8,484 nt of DNA from Clostridia bacterium (GTDB lineage Bacteria; Bacillota_A; Clostridia; UBA1212; UBA1255). Made by a program: the position numbers and the translations under genes. Location: assembly GCA_017522515.1 (NCBI GenBank), contig JAFWZH010000005.1:1-8484 (forward strand), written 5' to 3'. Below the pieces are notes generated by a model. The model did no database searches and was not told where the DNA came from. It saw nothing but the letters and a program-made list of their open reading frames with translations. Of this stretch, positions 1 to 6,571 are shown piece by piece. Positions within the stretch are counted from its first letter, which is position 1. Each line of letters opens with the position of its first letter.

Positions 1-394
1 CTTGGGTTAGTTGTCTATCTTTACCAGCAATAGAACCTGTTACTAACTCATTGTACTCTTCTAATGTTGCAGGGATAATTAAATAACCAACGTTGACTCG
101 TTTATTCTTAATAATCTCTAATGCTCTTGCTTTGCGATAATCTTCTTGAATATTAACAATGGCACTATCGAATAGGTCGCGATATTTTTTATCTGTTTCA
201 ACATTGAAGATTTCGCTAGTAATATCGTCCCATTTATAGCGTTTCGCTATTTCTTTAATTTCATAATAATCTTTAAGTTCTTTTTCAATGGTGTATAGTT
301 CATCATTTACAACTTGCTTATCTTTATCACCACCATATTGATTAAGACTTAATAATTGTTTAATATCTTTTAATTTTTCTAAACCTTTGCTCAT
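1..394 (-). CDS. Unidentified early phage protein, C-terminus cut by window edge
   Basis: Open reading frame on the minus strand starting at ATG 394-392 and still open at position 1, giving at least 131 residues with no stop. It begins MSKGLEKLKDIKQLL and is rich in Lys, Glu and Tyr, mostly helical in appearance, with no membrane segment. The last visible part contains ALEIIKNKRVNVGYLI, then TLEEYNELV and finally DRQLTQ. From memory, many small hypothetical proteins of Firmicutes phages end in a module of the form 'ALEIIK-K-V ... EEYN ... LTQEEYDLLKEVL'. If so, this protein ends soon after the window edge. The start overlaps the stop of the upstream 56-aa gene by ATGA, so translation is probably coupled; there is only a weak ribosome binding site of its own. 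Its place first in the leftward operon suggests an early or regulatory role, but no function can be assigned. Confidence 0.8.
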   Translation of the reverse strand, partial: MSKGLEKLKDIKQLLSLNQYGGDKDKQVVNDELYTIEKELKDYYEIKEIAKRYKWDDITSEIFNVETDKKYRDLFDSAIVNIQEDYRKARALEIIKNKRVNVGYLIIPATLEEYNELVTGSIAGKDRQLTQ

Positions 395-561
395 AATGTC
401 TCTGCCCACTCTTTCAGTTTATTAAGAAAGTTTCTCTCACAAGTGCATTCGTATGCCTCTTGTGCTGTATTAGTGAGAGCGATTCTTTGCATGACATTAG
501 TCTCTTCATCATAAATTTTCTTTAGAAGTTCTTCTTTGATATTATCTTTAATGCTTGGCAT
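391..561 (-). CDS. Small hypothetical early protein (56 aa)
   Basis: Minus-strand gene beginning MPSIKDNIKEELLKKIYDEE and ending LKEWAETL, too short for most ORF cut-offs. It is supported by a perfect AGGAGG site (complement of 570-575) 8 nt before the ATG, by a near-consensus promoter just upstream, and by an ATGA overlap with the next leftward gene. The protein is charged and predicted helical, with no signal or membrane segment. A Cys-Thr-Cys triplet lies at residues 39-41; with only two cysteines there is no clear zinc site. In phi29 the leftward early operon carries DNA-binding, single-strand-binding and regulatory proteins, so a small early DNA-binding or regulatory protein is possible by position. 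I do not recognise the family. Confidence 0.75.
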   Translation of the reverse strand: MPSIKDNIKEELLKKIYDEETNVMQRIALTNTAQEAYECTCERNFLNKLKEWAETL

Positions 562-569
562 ATTAAGGA

Positions 570-575
570 CCTCCT
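570..575 (-). promoter_or_regulatory. Shine-Dalgarno site of the first early gene
   Basis: On the minus strand this reads AGGAGG, 8 nt ahead of the ATG at 561. It is the main support for the 56-aa gene being real. Confidence 0.85.
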
Positions 576-627
576 AATTCATTTCTAATATGGAATTGAT
601 GTCAACACATCTTATTTTTACACCCTT

Positions 628-656
628 ATTATATAAAAAAGTCAATAACTAGTCAA
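628..656 (-). promoter_or_regulatory. Leftward early sigma-A promoter
   Basis: On the minus strand a -35 box TTGACT (complement of 651-656) is followed, after exactly 17 nt, by a perfect -10 box TATAAT (complement of 628-633). Transcription would start near 621, giving about a 60-nt leader before the 56-aa gene. The -35 lies inside one copy of the tandem repeat at 640-661, so a protein bound to the repeat would block this promoter. This matches the phi29 logic in which early leftward promoters are repressed when the late promoter is activated. The match to consensus is seen directly; the regulation is inferred. Confidence 0.85.
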
Positions 657-666
657 TAACTTTTTT
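635..666. promoter_or_regulatory. Putative operator: A/T-tract inverted repeat around a tandem repeat
   Basis: Two overlapping symmetries occur here. The 11-mer AGTCAATAACT is present twice head to tail (640-650 and 651-661), one helical turn apart. The same stretch is bounded by the inverted arms AAAAAAGT (635-642) and ACTTTTTT (659-666), with the palindrome ACTAGT (648-653) at the shared centre. Phi29 p4 binds A/T-tract inverted repeats, with arms of the AACTTTTT type about 15 bp apart, between its divergent early and late promoters. The spacing here is 16 bp and AACTTTTT occurs at 658-665. The site covers the early -35 and lies just upstream of the late -10, as expected for a switch operator. 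The protein that would bind it is not encoded in the visible sequence. Confidence 0.6.
640..661. repeat. 11-bp tandem direct repeat
   Basis: AGTCAATAACT occurs twice without mismatch and without a gap. On the minus strand each copy contains TTGACT; only the distal one is spaced 17 nt from the -10 box and can act as a -35. The 11-bp period would place two protein subunits on the same face of the helix. Confidence 0.9.
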
Positions 667-676
667 TCAAATATTT

Positions 677-682
677 TATAAT
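677..682 (+). promoter_or_regulatory. Candidate late promoter -10 box
   Basis: TATAAT at 677-682 would place the transcription start near 689 and leave about 30 nt of leader including the AAAGGAG site of the ATPase gene. The -35 position (about 653-660) reads caata/aataac and does not resemble TTGACA. A good -10 with no -35 is the pattern of the phi29 late promoter A3, which needs the activator p4 bound upstream. Here the operator at 635-666 occupies that place. AT-rich sequence makes chance TATAAT boxes common, so confidence is moderate. Confidence 0.5.
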
Positions 683-718
683 TATTTAATTAAGGATATA
701 ATATTAAAAGGAGAAAGT

Positions 719-1828
719 ATGAAAACAAGAATCCCACGAGACAACATCCACATGTCTTGGAGAGTCATTGATGGATTTAATAAATGGCTCAATTTTTTCA
801 TGTCTCCTCGTGAACCAGGAAAAACTGATACAACTTGGTGGGAGAAAATTTATTGTCATTGGATAGAAGATAAAAAGCCCTGGGGTTATTTAGTCAGACA
901 ATCTGTGGAAATTAGTGAAGCTATGATTGGAGACATACAGAACACAATTAATAAATGGGCTATTGAACCTGTAGACTTTCAATTTAATAAGGGCAGTTTC
1001 AAAGATGGAATAGTGGATGTTAAAATTAAAGGAGAGTTATTTTTTAGAATCACATCTCTTTCTATTCCTTTAAGAAGATTAAAACTTGCAAAGATTCCAA
1101 ACATCGGAGGGATTTTTATGGATGAATATATTATTGACCCTCGCAGTGAGGAAAAATATATTAAGAATGAATTCTTCAAAATAAAAGAAACATATACCAC
1201 TTGGAGAAGAGAATATAATGGAAAAGGATTTTTGAAAATGTATTTTTCAGCAAATCCATACTCTTTACATAATCCAATTTTTGTGGGCCTTGGAGTCGAT
1301 GTCAATCAACTTAGAAGAGATGAATATATTGAGACTGAGAATGGCTATAAATTCATTCATCATGTTTATGTGGGTGATGAATTTGCTATTGAATGGGGAG
1401 TTCTTCATCCAGAACTTAAAAAGCAATTATTGGAAAAGAACCCACTCTATAAATTTGATGAAGACTATAATCAATATGCTTTAGAGGGTATGGCTGTCAA
1501 TGACAGAAATATTAAACTCGGCAAACTTCCACCTAATTTCTTTCTTCAATTTGTGCTTAGAATTGATGGAAAGAATATCGGTATCTTTAGAAATAATTAT
1601 TTAGATGAGCTTAAAGATGATTTCTTCTGTATGTTCTTGGATAATGTATCAGCAAGAAGAACTTCTTATTGCTTTGACTTTGAGCAAATGGTAGAGAGAA
1701 CTATTCTTGTTTCATTAGATGAAAGAATGCTTCTTCAAAGATTTAAGGATGCCTTTAGAAAAAGGAATGTATCTTTTGAAAATATTAATATATACTATTA
1801 TTTAGAAGAGGTTTATAAAAGTATATGA
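719..1828 (+). CDS. DNA packaging ATPase (encapsidation protein, phi29 gp16-like)
   Basis: A 369-aa protein that fits the motor ATPase driving genomic DNA into the prohead through the portal. A P-loop-like segment SPREPGKT is at residues 29-36; the usual first Gly of GxxxxGK[ST] is replaced by Ser. A Walker B-like segment GGIFMDEY (131-137) follows, with Asp135 and Glu136 as likely metal-binding and catalytic acids. SANP at 177-180, after the strand FLKMYF, is a good candidate for the ATPase coupling or sensor motif. Length is close to phi29 gp16 (about 332 aa), allowing for a longer C-terminal part, which in gp16 is a nuclease-like or nucleic-acid-binding domain. It is the first gene of the late operon, with AAAGGAG at 707-713 placed 5 nt before the ATG, and its stop overlaps the tail gene by ATGA. 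In phi29 the ATPase is near the end of the late operon. Family assignment rests on the motifs and context. Confidence 0.85.
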   Translation: MKTRIPRDNIHMSWRVIDGFNKWLNFFMSPREPGKTDTTWWEKIYCHWIEDKKPWGYLVRQSVEISEAMIGDIQNTINKWAIEPVDFQFNKGSFKDGIVDVKIKGELFFRITSLSIPLRRLKLAKIPNIGGIFMDEYIIDPRSEEKYIKNEFFKIKETYTTWRREYNGKGFLKMYFSANPYSLHNPIFVGLGVDVNQLRRDEYIETENGYKFIHHVYVGDEFAIEWGVLHPELKKQLLEKNPLYKFDEDYNQYALEGMAVNDRNIKLGKLPPNFFLQFVLRIDGKNIGIFRNNYLDELKDDFFCMFLDNVSARRTSYCFDFEQMVERTILVSLDERMLLQRFKDAFRKRNVSFENINIYYYLEEVYKSI

Positions 1829-4392
1829 GCACTCCGAGAGCCACATTAAAATTATACAAAGCAACAGATGCTAATCCATGGAGATTAGTTCCTGGGAAAT
1901 TGTTTAAGATTGATAATATCAGCGATTATCTAGCAACTTTTACACCATTAGTAATTAATAATTTTCAATATGTTCGACAAGGATTAGAAATTGAAATAAA
2001 AGTTGACTTGCCACAAGATGTTTCGCAACCAGGTGCAAGTTTAGCTTATCAATATGTCTCTATTCTCAATATTGAAGATGGCGCTAGAACTTGCTATTAC
2101 TTTGTTAAAAGAGCAGTTCAAAGAAGTCAAAACACTGTGCGCTTTGAATTAGTGATGGATGTTCTAAATACATTCCAAGAAAATTCAGAATATGTCTTCA
2201 AAGCTAATACTAAAATTACTAGAGAACATAAAAATAGATTTACTCTGGAGGGGAACACCCATAGACTTTTAGTTATTACTTTTGATGATTATAACCTCCA
2301 AGTCTCAAATATTCATGAACACTTAGGCAATCAATGCACTATTTATTTCACTGCAAGTATATACTTTGATAAACTTATTTTATCTGGAATTGATGAAGCT
2401 AATAATGTGATAAAAGGATTAGTCTTTATGATTCCTGATGATTATACAGCTACCGATAATGAAATTTTAGGCCGTTTTAGAAATTGGTCGGGCGAATATT
2501 ATTATGAAATTCATGATTCACAAGGTTATCTTATGGACATTATGTTTTATGAAGATGAAGCATTCTCTGGAGATAACACCCCATATTTTATTAGAACTGG
2601 TTCTGTTTTTAGAAATATTGACAAAACTCCAGAAAACATCTCTCCACTTTTAATTTCAAATCTTGATTCAATTAAAACAATTCAGACTGCAAAATGGACA
2701 ATTCTTGGGAACTGGTATCTGTTATATAGAAATCAAGACAATCCATCTGATTCATTAGTCAATCCAGTAGAATGTTATTTAATACCAGAAAAAACTGGAT
2801 TAAAAGTTGATAGTGGCTATGTTGCAAGTGGAAGACTTATTCCATCATATTTAGAAGAGGGAAAGTGGTATTGGTTTAAACTTGCAAGTGGACAAAACGC
2901 TACTCTTTCTAATAGTGTAGTAGCTTCTCCAATTTTATTCACACGCCTTTTGATTACTAAAGCAGGAAATAAGATCAATATTATTTGCTTTCATTTAGTT
3001 CTTGAAAATGCAGTTTATAAAATTGTAGTAGATTTTCAATATGACGATATTGATTATATTGATTTTACAGGGCTTCCTATTGATTACAATAGATATGATA
3101 ATTTTCCAACAATTACAAGTTCTTTTATTACAGACACAGATGTAGACCAATATCAATTTAAAAATACAACAACATATGTTAATCTTGACCCAATTACTAA
3201 TTTAGACAGAACAGATGCTAAAAATATTAAGTTATTGAAACTTCCTTATTGCCCTTATAACTTTACTTTAGATGACTGGGAAGATAATCAAGTTATTCCA
3301 GTTTCTGGCACAGATTGGGAGCTAACATCTCTCGTTCAAAGTGGGGGAGGAATTATCAATGTTCTAAAATTAAAAGATTTGAACACGAGATTATCTGTAG
3401 ATTTAGAAGCTGTATATAATCCTTTACAACCCTTATTCTTTAAGTTTGCATATTCATTAAACCCAGCACTAACTGATTTAAGAAAGGATTATACATACGA
3501 GTCAAAACTCTATCATAGCGAATTTTATCAGCCAACTTTCTATTATGATTCATTTGCCTTTAAGATTGAGTTAGAAAAATGTGATATTGCTAAAATTTAT
3601 AGTGACTATGACAATCCATATACAAGTTTTAATATTAAATTTGATGTCACAAGAACTATTAATAGTAAATTTATGTTTACTTTTGACACATACAAGCTTT
3701 CCTATGATGAGCAAAATTATTCAAAATATTTACCTATTGCTAGAAATAATGAAGAAGTTCTATATAATGTTCCTTATATTAATTATATTCGTTCTGGTTA
3801 TCAATACGATGTAAAGAACAAGAATATTTCTAATATTTCTAATGCTATTGGAATTGGATTAAGTGGAGCTTCTTTAGTTGCATCTTTAGCTATTCCATCA
3901 GCTCCATTAAAATTCGCTGGGGTAGTGGGAAGCATTGTTTCATTGGCCACTAGCGCAAAGAATGCTGTCGCTTCAGCAATTTCTAATGAGGTAGGCCTAA
4001 AACAAAAAATTGCACAATATCAAAATCAATCTGCTTCAGTTGCTGGTTCTGATGATGTTGATTTAATGAGTATTTATTCTGATAATAGATTAAAATATAG
4101 AATATATAATGCTAGAGAACAGACTAGGAATTTATTATTCGACTTATTCTTCTATGCTGGGTATAAGAGCGAAAGAATGGGAATTCCTACTCATAACAAT
4201 AGAATGAACTTTGACTATTTAGAATGTGATGCAAGTATTGAAGCCATCTCATCCATCCCATCTGATTGCTTAGAAGAATTGATTAATTGCTTCAAAAATG
4301 GTGTCACATATATTCATAGAACATCCAGAGTCACAGACAGCTGGGATGTGGAACAAAAATATGAAAACTGGGAAAAAATATTCTTTAATTAA
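1825..4392 (+). CDS. Tail knob / tail tube protein (phi29 gp9-like), enlarged
   Basis: An 855-aa tail protein. The N-terminal part has the layout seen in gp9-type proteins, with short aromatic beta strands followed by RFELVMDVLNTF (about residues 107-118) and ITREHKNRF (131-139). A hydrophobic Gly/Ala/Ser-rich segment lies at about 673-721 (from NAIGIGLSGASLVASLAIPS), followed by a Gln/Ala-rich stretch and a C-terminal region with LFDLFFYAGYKSERMGIP. In phi29 gp9 (599 aa) the equivalent loop plugs the tail tube and forms a membrane pore on DNA ejection, and a FGY-like segment follows it. The extra ~250 residues lie before the loop, so the knob domain is much larger and may include receptor-binding or wall-contact functions; this is inference. 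No lysozyme or peptidase motif was recognised. The start overlaps the ATPase stop, with AGAAGAGG 13 nt upstream, suggesting coupled translation. Confidence 0.88.
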   Translation: MSTPRATLKLYKATDANPWRLVPGKLFKIDNISDYLATFTPLVINNFQYVRQGLEIEIKVDLPQDVSQPGASLAYQYVSILNIEDGARTCYYFVKRAVQRSQNTVRFELVMDVLNTFQENSEYVFKANTKITREHKNRFTLEGNTHRLLVITFDDYNLQVSNIHEHLGNQCTIYFTASIYFDKLILSGIDEANNVIKGLVFMIPDDYTATDNEILGRFRNWSGEYYYEIHDSQGYLMDIMFYEDEAFSGDNTPYFIRTGSVFRNIDKTPENISPLLISNLDSIKTIQTAKWTILGNWYLLYRNQDNPSDSLVNPVECYLIPEKTGLKVDSGYVASGRLIPSYLEEGKWYWFKLASGQNATLSNSVVASPILFTRLLITKAGNKINIICFHLVLENAVYKIVVDFQYDDIDYIDFTGLPIDYNRYDNFPTITSSFITDTDVDQYQFKNTTTYVNLDPITNLDRTDAKNIKLLKLPYCPYNFTLDDWEDNQVIPVSGTDWELTSLVQSGGGIINVLKLKDLNTRLSVDLEAVYNPLQPLFFKFAYSLNPALTDLRKDYTYESKLYHSEFYQPTFYYDSFAFKIELEKCDIAKIYSDYDNPYTSFNIKFDVTRTINSKFMFTFDTYKLSYDEQNYSKYLPIARNNEEVLYNVPYINYIRSGYQYDVKNKNISNISNAIGIGLSGASLVASLAIPSAPLKFAGVVGSIVSLATSAKNAVASAISNEVGLKQKIAQYQNQSASVAGSDDVDLMSIYSDNRLKYRIYNAREQTRNLLFDLFFYAGYKSERMGIPTHNNRMNFDYLECDASIEAISSIPSDCLEELINCFKNGVTYIHRTSRVTDSWDVEQKYENWEKIFFN

Positions 4393-4406
4393 TGGAGGAA
4401 TAAAAT

Positions 4407-5354
4407 ATGGCAAAAACTATTGTTAAACTACAAAGAAAAACCACTAAAGATATAAAAGCTAAGTTCTTATTCTTTTATACTGAAAAATATTTTAATAAGT
4501 GGATGAGTAAATATATCTTCAAAGGTCTTAATTATCAACAAAGTCATTATTTAATGAAGAAATTATGGGGAGTCGGTTCTGTGGCTTGTTCCTCAATTTC
4601 TTCCTCGGATGATGTTCTCGCTGGCCTTATGGAGACTGGAGATATTGATATGGGAACCAATTCTCTTATCTTTACTCCATGGGCACCTGCTCAGCGCTTT
4701 AATATTTATGACTTTCCTACTCATATTAGATTAATCAACACAAGAGGTGTTAAGTTTATCACAGAAAAAGAACTTGAACTCGATAAAGATGCAGTTATCA
4801 TTTATGCACAGAAAAATCATAAGTCTGTTTATTCTTCTATTGAAATTAAAATTAAGGAATTAGTTGATATTGAGATGAAAATGAGAGTGGCCAGAAAAGC
4901 TCAGTCTCAACCTTGGATGTATACTTTATCTCCAGAAGATAGAGAAAATGCAAAAGTTTTGCAAGAGCAAATGGAAGCAGATGAACCATATTTATTTGCT
5001 CCATTTAATGCTCCGGATAAAGTTAAAGGGATTAATTCTGGCGCACCTTATATCATTGATAAGTTAGAACAAGACAGACAAAAAGTTGATAATGATATTC
5101 TCACAATGATTGGTGTCAATAATGTGGGTATTGGCGAAAAGAAAGAACATCTAATTGTGGATGAAGTCAATGCAAACAATGAGGACATTGAACAAAACTC
5201 TATCGCATTTAAGAGCGAGATTGAAGAGTCATTTGATAGAGCAAATAATTGTTTTAATCATAAAGTTCAAGTTATTGATGTCAATGAGATGTTCAAAGAA
5301 GCAGAAGATGAAGTTGATGAAAAGGAGGAAAATCCAGATGTTTATGAAGAATAA
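4407..5354 (+). CDS. Portal / upper collar connector protein (phi29 gp10-like)
   Basis: A 315-aa protein, nearly the same length as the phi29 connector (309 aa), which forms the dodecameric ring at one head vertex, through which DNA is packaged and ejected. The most telling part is the C-terminal region GVNNVGIGEKKEHLIVDEVN (236-255) followed by NNEDIEQNSIAFKSEIEES: a Gly-rich loop, then Glu-Lys-Lys-Glu and DEV-x-AN, the pattern typical of this portal family. Residues 219-236 (KLEQDRQKVDNDILTMIG) fit one of the long channel helices. The N-terminus is basic, and the C-terminus is acidic from residue 296 on. The gene starts 14 nt after the tail gene stop, with GGAGG at 4394-4398, and overlaps the lower collar gene by 17 nt. 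Adjacent portal and lower collar genes are the rule in this phage group. Confidence 0.92.
   Translation: MAKTIVKLQRKTTKDIKAKFLFFYTEKYFNKWMSKYIFKGLNYQQSHYLMKKLWGVGSVACSSISSSDDVLAGLMETGDIDMGTNSLIFTPWAPAQRFNIYDFPTHIRLINTRGVKFITEKELELDKDAVIIYAQKNHKSVYSSIEIKIKELVDIEMKMRVARKAQSQPWMYTLSPEDRENAKVLQEQMEADEPYLFAPFNAPDKVKGINSGAPYIIDKLEQDRQKVDNDILTMIGVNNVGIGEKKEHLIVDEVNANNEDIEQNSIAFKSEIEESFDRANNCFNHKVQVIDVNEMFKEAEDEVDEKEENPDVYEE
5323..5328 (+). promoter_or_regulatory. Shine-Dalgarno site fixing the lower collar start
   Basis: AGGAGG lies 9 nt before ATG 5338, inside the end of the portal gene. It selects 5338 over the far upstream in-frame ATG at 5155 and over the ATG at 5344, which would be 15 nt away. 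Confidence 0.85.
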
Positions 5355-5997
5355 ATGGTTTACATTCCAAGAAGTTCTTAATGTATATCCAGCTTTTGCA
5401 CCATCACCCAATAGTTCCACTAATCCAGAAAACTGGTTTCTCTCTATGCTTTCACAGGCTGGATTAAAAGTAAATTATGCTGGAATTAAATCCGATGGTT
5501 CAATTATTAAACAAGCTGATGTTAAAAAATACATTGATTCAGTAATGACTATTGTATTTGATAGACAACACGATAATTATATTTATAAAGTTGTTCTTAA
5601 CTGCGATGAAGATTTAAGTGAACTAACAGAAGATGACTTTGTTAAAGCTATGAATAAAATCATTAATGTTCTTAACTTAACAATGCCAAAATATTTGCCT
5701 ATTATTTATCAATATGAAAAAGAATACCAAGACCCACTTAGAAAGTTAGAAAGTGAATCTGAAAGTTATACGAGACACAATGATACTCCTCAAAATGAAC
5801 AGGATGAAGTTGACTATAACACTCCAGATTATGCTACCGATATGGGTAAGAGTAAAAACATCGCTAAGGCAGATGCTGGCTCAGTAGCAGAAAGACTCAG
5901 AGAATTACAAGATAAATTCAAATCAATAATTCTCGAATGGTCCAATGAATTTGACCCAGTGTTTATAGATGAATATCAACTGGAGGGCCTATTATGA
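5338..5997 (+). CDS. Lower collar protein (phi29 gp11-like)
   Basis: A 219-aa protein beginning MFMKNKWFTFQEVLNVYPAF. The reading frame is open from 5155, but that longer form would lie wholly within the portal gene and its extra 61 residues are Lys/Met-rich shadow sequence; the AGGAGG at 5323-5328 marks 5338 as the start. Lower collar proteins attach below the portal and join head to tail tube. Supporting features are the segment LTMPKYLPIIYQYEKEYQDP (114-133) followed by a polar, disordered stretch with RHNDTPQNEQD (146-156), as seen in lower collar proteins of small staphylococcal and related phages, and a C-terminal helix AERLRELQDKFKSIILEW (184-201). It is shorter than phi29 gp11 (293 aa). 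The stop overlaps the next gene as ATGA. Position directly after the portal strongly supports the call. Confidence 0.82.
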   Translation: MFMKNKWFTFQEVLNVYPAFAPSPNSSTNPENWFLSMLSQAGLKVNYAGIKSDGSIIKQADVKKYIDSVMTIVFDRQHDNYIYKVVLNCDEDLSELTEDDFVKAMNKIINVLNLTMPKYLPIIYQYEKEYQDPLRKLESESESYTRHNDTPQNEQDEVDYNTPDYATDMGKSKNIAKADAGSVAERLRELQDKFKSIILEWSNEFDPVFIDEYQLEGLL

Positions 5998-6263
5998 ATA
6001 AGCAAGTGACAGGTGCCATCATAGGAACATCAACATCGGTTATCGGCACAGCGATGCAAACTAGTGAAGTTCTTCAAATCATCTCTTTAGTTCTCACAAT
6101 TCTTGGTTCTGTTATTACAATTTCAATGGCAGTATGGAATTGGTGGAAAAAAGCTAATGCAGATGGTAAGATAGATAAAGAGGAAGTCGATGAAGTTATC
6201 AAAATCATTGGGGATGGTGTTGATGACATCAAAGACAAGACTCAGAAAGGGGAAAAGAAATAA
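5994..6263 (+). CDS. Small membrane protein, probable holin
   Basis: An 89-aa protein with one clear membrane segment at about residues 26-48 (VLQIISLVLTILGSVITISM), preceded by a weakly hydrophobic Gly/Thr/Ser-rich stretch (5-20) and followed by WNWWKK and a highly charged tail with ADGKIDKEEVDEVIK and DIKDKTQKGEKK. Size, hydrophobic N-terminal half and charged C-terminal tail are typical of phage holins, which form the membrane lesion that ends infection. No endolysin gene lies beside it or anywhere in the window, which weakens the assignment. A virion or assembly-linked membrane protein is the alternative. The start overlaps the lower collar stop (ATGA), and its own stop overlaps the scaffold start by one base (TAATG), so all three are translated as a coupled group. 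Confidence 0.6.
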   Translation: MNKQVTGAIIGTSTSVIGTAMQTSEVLQIISLVLTILGSVITISMAVWNWWKKANADGKIDKEEVDEVIKIIGDGVDDIKDKTQKGEKK

Positions 6264-6556
6264 TGACTTTACAAGAAAGACTCTCAGCTCTTAGAGAAAA
6301 AATTAAAGCAAAAATCACTCCAGAAAGTTCTCCAGAAGAATTGGATGAATATAATGGAATGCTCCAGAGCTTAGATGAAATTGAAACCGAGCATAATAAA
6401 GTTGTCGAGACATCTGCAAAATATAGAGACACTATTGTGCGCATGGTTATCAACCAAGGAGATGACAAGACTCCTGGAAATCCATCAGATGAAGATAGCA
6501 AACCTAAATCAATGGATGAATTTCTTGACGATTTTAAGCAAAAACAAGAAAAATAA
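6263..6556 (+). CDS. Head scaffolding protein (phi29 gp7-like)
   Basis: A 97-aa, highly charged protein directly before the major capsid gene. Phi29 gp7 is 98 aa, is mostly a helical dimer that guides prohead assembly, and leaves the head on packaging. The visible layout agrees: a helical, coiled-coil-like region at about 1-65 (LSALREKIKAKI, then a long helix from PEELDEY through EIETEHNKVVE to YRDTIVRMV), a hydrophilic acidic linker GDDKTPGNPSDEDSKPK (66-82), and a short C-terminal helix SMDEFLDDFKQKQEK (83-97) suited to binding the capsid protein. There are no cysteines or membrane segments. Its start overlaps the stop of the preceding gene, with AAAGGGG about 10 nt upstream. Sequence conservation in this family is low, so the assignment rests on size, composition and position. 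Confidence 0.75.
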   Translation: MTLQERLSALREKIKAKITPESSPEELDEYNGMLQSLDEIETEHNKVVETSAKYRDTIVRMVINQGDDKTPGNPSDEDSKPKSMDEFLDDFKQKQEK

Positions 6557-6571
6557 GGAGGCCAAATAATC

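Noticed and set aside
577..605. TTGACA on the minus strand as a second early promoter
   Set aside because: The -10 position 17 nt further on reads ATGAAT and merges with the ribosome binding site; the leader would be too short.
697..702. Second TATAAT as the late -10 box
   Set aside because: Transcription would start near 709, inside the ribosome binding site of the ATPase gene, so the box at 677-682 is preferred.
979..1305. 108-aa minus-strand reading frame inside the ATPase gene
   Set aside because: Wholly antisense to a gene with clear motifs, and the frame is explained by low-GC coding shadow.
1281..1484. 67-aa plus-strand frame inside the ATPase gene
   Set aside because: Out-of-frame shadow rich in Met, Asn and Ile with no ribosome binding site of note.
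3581..3814. 77-aa hydrophobic plus-strand frame inside the tail gene
   Set aside because: Looks membrane-like only because AT-rich sequence read in this frame gives Ile, Leu and Met; it lies within the conserved tail protein.
5155..5337. Longer start for the lower collar protein
   Set aside because: This part lies fully within the portal gene, is Lys/Met-rich shadow, and the strong AGGAGG at 5323-5328 supports 5338.
5229..5420. 63-aa minus-strand frame across the portal/lower collar junction
   Set aside because: Antisense to two well-supported genes; Phe/Ile-rich shadow of Lys/Glu/Asp-rich coding sequence.
6375..6569. 64-aa plus-strand frame inside the scaffold gene
   Set aside because: Alternate frame of the scaffold; no separate ribosome binding site.
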